Below, piece after piece: positions 61,791-64,000 of a stretch of 64,000 nt of DNA (position 1 is the first letter of the stretch; the number at the start of each line of letters is the position of its first letter). Source of the stretch: Gordonia sp. KTR9 (GTDB taxonomy: Bacteria; Actinomycetota; Actinomycetes; Mycobacteriales; Mycobacteriaceae). The stretch covers positions 682,001-746,000 of the forward strand of contig NC_018581.1 in assembly GCF_000143885.2 (NCBI RefSeq), given 5' to 3'. The position numbers and the translations under genes are program-made. The notes under the pieces are model-generated. The model worked only from the letters and a program-made list of their open reading frames with translations, did no database searches and was not told where the DNA came from.

Positions 61791-62654
61791 GTGGCGGAAT
61801 ATCGGATCAACGACCTGGCGGAGGCGTCCGGGGTCAGCGTTCGCAACATCCGGGTCTATCAGGACCGCGGACTGCTTCCGCCTCCCACCATCCGCGGTCG
61901 CGCCGGTTGGTACTCCGACCAGCACCTCGTCCGGCTGAACCTCATCTCGCGCATGCTCGAGCGCGGCTACACCTTCGCCACCATCAGTGAGCTCCTGCAC
62001 GCGGCACATCACGGCATGCGGGTCGAGCAGATCCTCCGCGGCACGCCGAAGGGCGGGCGGTTCCGCAACTTCAAGCGCGCCGCGACGATCACCATCACCG
62101 AGCTGCGCAAGACGCTGAACGCCAGCGACCGGTCGATCGCCCTCAGTCAGAAGCTCGGGCTGCTGGCGAAGGACGGTGCGCACTACGCCATCCGCAACCC
62201 GGAGCTGCTCGAGGGTGCCGAGATCCTGGTCAAGAGCGGAGTCGACATCGACGTCCTGCTCGACCGGTGGGTACGCGTCCAGGAAGATCTGGAGGACGTC
62301 GCCACCAGCTTCGTCTCGATCATCACCGACAAGTACTTCGACGAGAACCTCCCCGACCTGGGGGAGGCCGGGGTCAGCGAGATGGCCGACCTGATCCAGA
62401 CCGTCCGGCCCATCGCCCACGAGATCGTCGAGACCACCTTCCGCAAGGCGCTCGACGAGCAGATCTCCAAGGCCATCGGGGAGGCGGCGACCTACTTCGA
62501 CGCCGAGGTGCCCGCCCCGATCGTGTCCGACACGAGTGAGTCCGACGCGGATGAGTTCGATACGGGTGGGTCCGACGACGAGCACCCGGAGCCGGCACAG
62601 CCGGACTATGAGACAACGGACATTGGTACATTGAATCCCGAGACGGGGCGCTGA
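61791..62654 (+). CDS. MerR-family transcriptional regulator
   Basis: A 287-residue regulator. The N-terminal MerR helix-turn-helix is EYRINDLAEASGVSVRNIRVYQDRGLLPPPTIRGRAGWYSDQHLVRLNLISRMLERGYTFATISELL. The long C-terminal domain is helical (LLDRWVRVQEDLEDVATSFVSIITDKYFDENLPDLGEAGVSEMADLIQTVRPIAHEIVETTFRKALDEQI), and the last 40 residues are acidic and disordered. There is no metal-binding Cys set, so the ligand is probably organic. GTG start, five bases after the DUF2516 stop. Confidence 0.92.
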   Translation: MAEYRINDLAEASGVSVRNIRVYQDRGLLPPPTIRGRAGWYSDQHLVRLNLISRMLERGYTFATISELLHAAHHGMRVEQILRGTPKGGRFRNFKRAATITITELRKTLNASDRSIALSQKLGLLAKDGAHYAIRNPELLEGAEILVKSGVDIDVLLDRWVRVQEDLEDVATSFVSIITDKYFDENLPDLGEAGVSEMADLIQTVRPIAHEIVETTFRKALDEQISKAIGEAATYFDAEVPAPIVSDTSESDADEFDTGGSDDEHPEPAQPDYETTDIGTLNPETGR

Positions 62655-62711
62655 CCGAATTCGGTGCCTCGCAGAGGACCGATGAGGTCCTTCCCAGGTG
62701 AGGAGTGCCGC

Positions 62712-63827
62712 GTGAACACGAAGTCATTGGCCAGTGCCGGCGGTGTCGCCACCGCGATCGGAGCGGGCGCGGTCGCGGTTGGGATCGGGACCATCTTCAC
62801 GCGGCTCGCGCGAGAAGCCCTACACGCCGACGTCGCCGTCGACGACGGCCCGGATGACCTCCTGACCCGGCCCGACAACCCGCCGAAGCGCCTCGAGGTC
62901 CGGCCCGCCGACGGGACGCGGCTCAATGTCGAGGTCTACGGGGACTCGGACGACCCGGCCTCGAACGACACCGGTGACGTCATCGTGATGGTCCACGGCT
63001 GGACCTGCAACACCGCCTACTGGTACCCGCAGATCAATCACCTCGCCGCGTCGGAAGGCGGCTCCCGGCGGGTCGTCACCTACGACCAGCGCGGTCACGG
63101 CCGCAGCGAGCGTGGTCGTCGCCGACCGACCATCGCGATGCTCGGCGAGGATCTCGACGCGGTGCTCGAGGCCGCGGTGCCCGACGACCGTCGCGCGATT
63201 CTGGTGGGCCACAGCATGGGCGGGATGACCATCATGTCGTGGGCCGCCCAGAATCCCGAGAAGGTCGGATCACGGGTGTCGTCGGTGGTGCTGGTGTCGA
63301 CCGCGGCAAAGGCGGTCATGGACAACCACCTGCTCATCCCGGTCGACCTGCCGGTCTACGCCAAGCCGTTCGCGCCGGCGGCCGCGAAGATGATCACCTC
63401 GGTCCCGGTGCCCATTCCGAAGACGTCATACGGCGTGCGCTTCTCGCATTACATCGCGCTGGGGCCGAACGCCCGCCGTGCGCACGTCGAGTTCGTGGAC
63501 GAGATGATCGGGGCGTGCCCACCGCGCGCCCGCGCCGGCTGGGGATCGGCGATGGGAAAACTCGACGTCACCGCCGGACTGGCAGCACTGTCGGTGCCCA
63601 CCACCGTCGTCGTCGGCACGGAGGATCGCCTCACCCCACGACTGCATGCCGAGCAGATGGCAGACGTGCTGCGGCGCAACGGATCTCTGCGCGAGCTCGT
63701 GGTCTACGAGGGCGTCGGGCACATGTCGAGCATCGAAGCCGCCGAACGGTTCAACGACCTCCTCGACGACGTCGTCGCCGAGAGCAGCCGGGACACCGAG
63801 GAGCGCAAGGACGTTCAGTCGGTCTGA
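62712..63827 (+). CDS. Alpha/beta-fold hydrolase, membrane-anchored
   Basis: A 371-residue hydrolase. An N-terminal hydrophobic segment (AGGVATAIGAGAVAVGIGTIFTRL) could be a signal anchor. The oxyanion region is VIVMVHGWTCNTAYWYPQINHLA, followed by VVTYDQRGHGRSERG, the nucleophile in ILVGHSMGGMTIMSWA, the Asp in TVVVGTEDRLTPRLHAEQMA and the His in YEGVGHMSSIEAAERF. GTG 62712 has GAGGAG seven bases upstream. The substrate is unknown; lipid or ester hydrolysis at the envelope is likely. It ends 12 bases before the convergent murB. Confidence 0.9.
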   Translation: MNTKSLASAGGVATAIGAGAVAVGIGTIFTRLAREALHADVAVDDGPDDLLTRPDNPPKRLEVRPADGTRLNVEVYGDSDDPASNDTGDVIVMVHGWTCNTAYWYPQINHLAASEGGSRRVVTYDQRGHGRSERGRRRPTIAMLGEDLDAVLEAAVPDDRRAILVGHSMGGMTIMSWAAQNPEKVGSRVSSVVLVSTAAKAVMDNHLLIPVDLPVYAKPFAPAAAKMITSVPVPIPKTSYGVRFSHYIALGPNARRAHVEFVDEMIGACPPRARAGWGSAMGKLDVTAGLAALSVPTTVVVGTEDRLTPRLHAEQMADVLRRNGSLRELVVYEGVGHMSSIEAAERFNDLLDDVVAESSRDTEERKDVQSV

Positions 63828-63839
63828 CGAATTACCGGG

Positions 63840-64000
63840 TCAGAGACTGCAGTTGACCAGGACCGGCTCCGGGCGCAGCGTCACCCCGAACGCCTCGGCG
63901 ACCCCGTCGCGCACCTCGCGCGCCAGGTCGAGGAGCTGCGTGGTGGTCGCCGTGCCCCGATTGGTCAGTGCCAGAGTGTGTTTGGTCGACAATCGGACCG
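63840..64000 (-). CDS. murB: UDP-N-acetylenolpyruvoylglucosamine reductase (MurB), 3' end only
   Basis: The last 52 codons of MurB, running off the right edge of the window. The C-terminal signature is complete: [15 protein letters not shown], then [29 protein letters not shown] with the conserved Glu before PVLV. MurB is the cytosolic FAD enzyme that makes UDP-N-acetylmuramate. Its place near hbhA matches M. tuberculosis (Rv0482). Confidence 0.93.
   Translation of the reverse strand, partial: VRLSTKHTLALTNRGTATTTQLLDLAREVRDGVAEAFGVTLRPEPVLVNCSL

Overview
The window is high-GC actinobacterial chromosome, and the gene content points to a mycolic-acid bacterium of the Corynebacteriales, most likely Gordonia or a close relative. 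The evidence is an antigen-85-like mycolyltransferase/esterase, two HBHA-type lysine-rich proteins, a RamB-type regulator beside isocitrate lyase, frequent GTG starts and many ATGA/GTGA stop-start overlaps. The right third (lpd - ramB - aceA - fadB2 - TetR - DUF445 - XRE - hbhA - DUF2516 - murB) follows the order known from Mycobacterium tuberculosis Rv0462-Rv0482, and the left edge is the end of groEL.

Layout. 1-2005: groEL 3' end, a VOC protein with a divergent HxlR regulator, and a FrnE/DsbA-like oxidoreductase with a small coupled ORF. 2042-14062: a ten-gene, nearly gapless minus-strand operon containing a Dpp-type ABC transporter, a sarcosine-oxidase-like flavoenzyme, a Xi-class GST-like protein, three luciferase-like flavin monooxygenases (the last frameshifted) and a GNAT. 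A sequence matching the SAM-IV riboswitch heads it, so the operon probably serves organosulfur scavenging. 14272-27616: mixed metabolic and secreted proteins, including an MSMEG_6728-like fusion, esterase, tyrosine phosphatase, GH3 glycosidase, thioesterase/TetR pair, PPK2, a TPP enzyme and a cyclase. 27632-32916: a non-canonical chaperone cassette of TerD, a large FnIII/proline-repeat protein, a lid-less Hsp70 and a divergent GrpE-like protein. 32946-38746: prolyl oligopeptidase, serine-hydrolase lipoprotein and a TetR/Old-Yellow-Enzyme pair with a perfect palindromic operator.

38816-64000: the conserved block. It holds lpd, an AlkA-like glycosylase, a divergent pair of secreted lipases, ramB and aceA with RamB-like and GlxR-like sites, fadB2, two hbhA paralogues with matching promoters, an AbiEi/DUF559-like gene bracketed by two copies of a long hairpin, a BenE transporter, a second PPK2, and genes up to the 3' end of murB. 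A dispersed ~85-bp repeat occurs three times at gene ends.

No tRNA, rRNA, CRISPR array, transposase or phage gene was seen. Starts were chosen from ribosome binding sites, overlaps and family length, and several are uncertain by a few codons.
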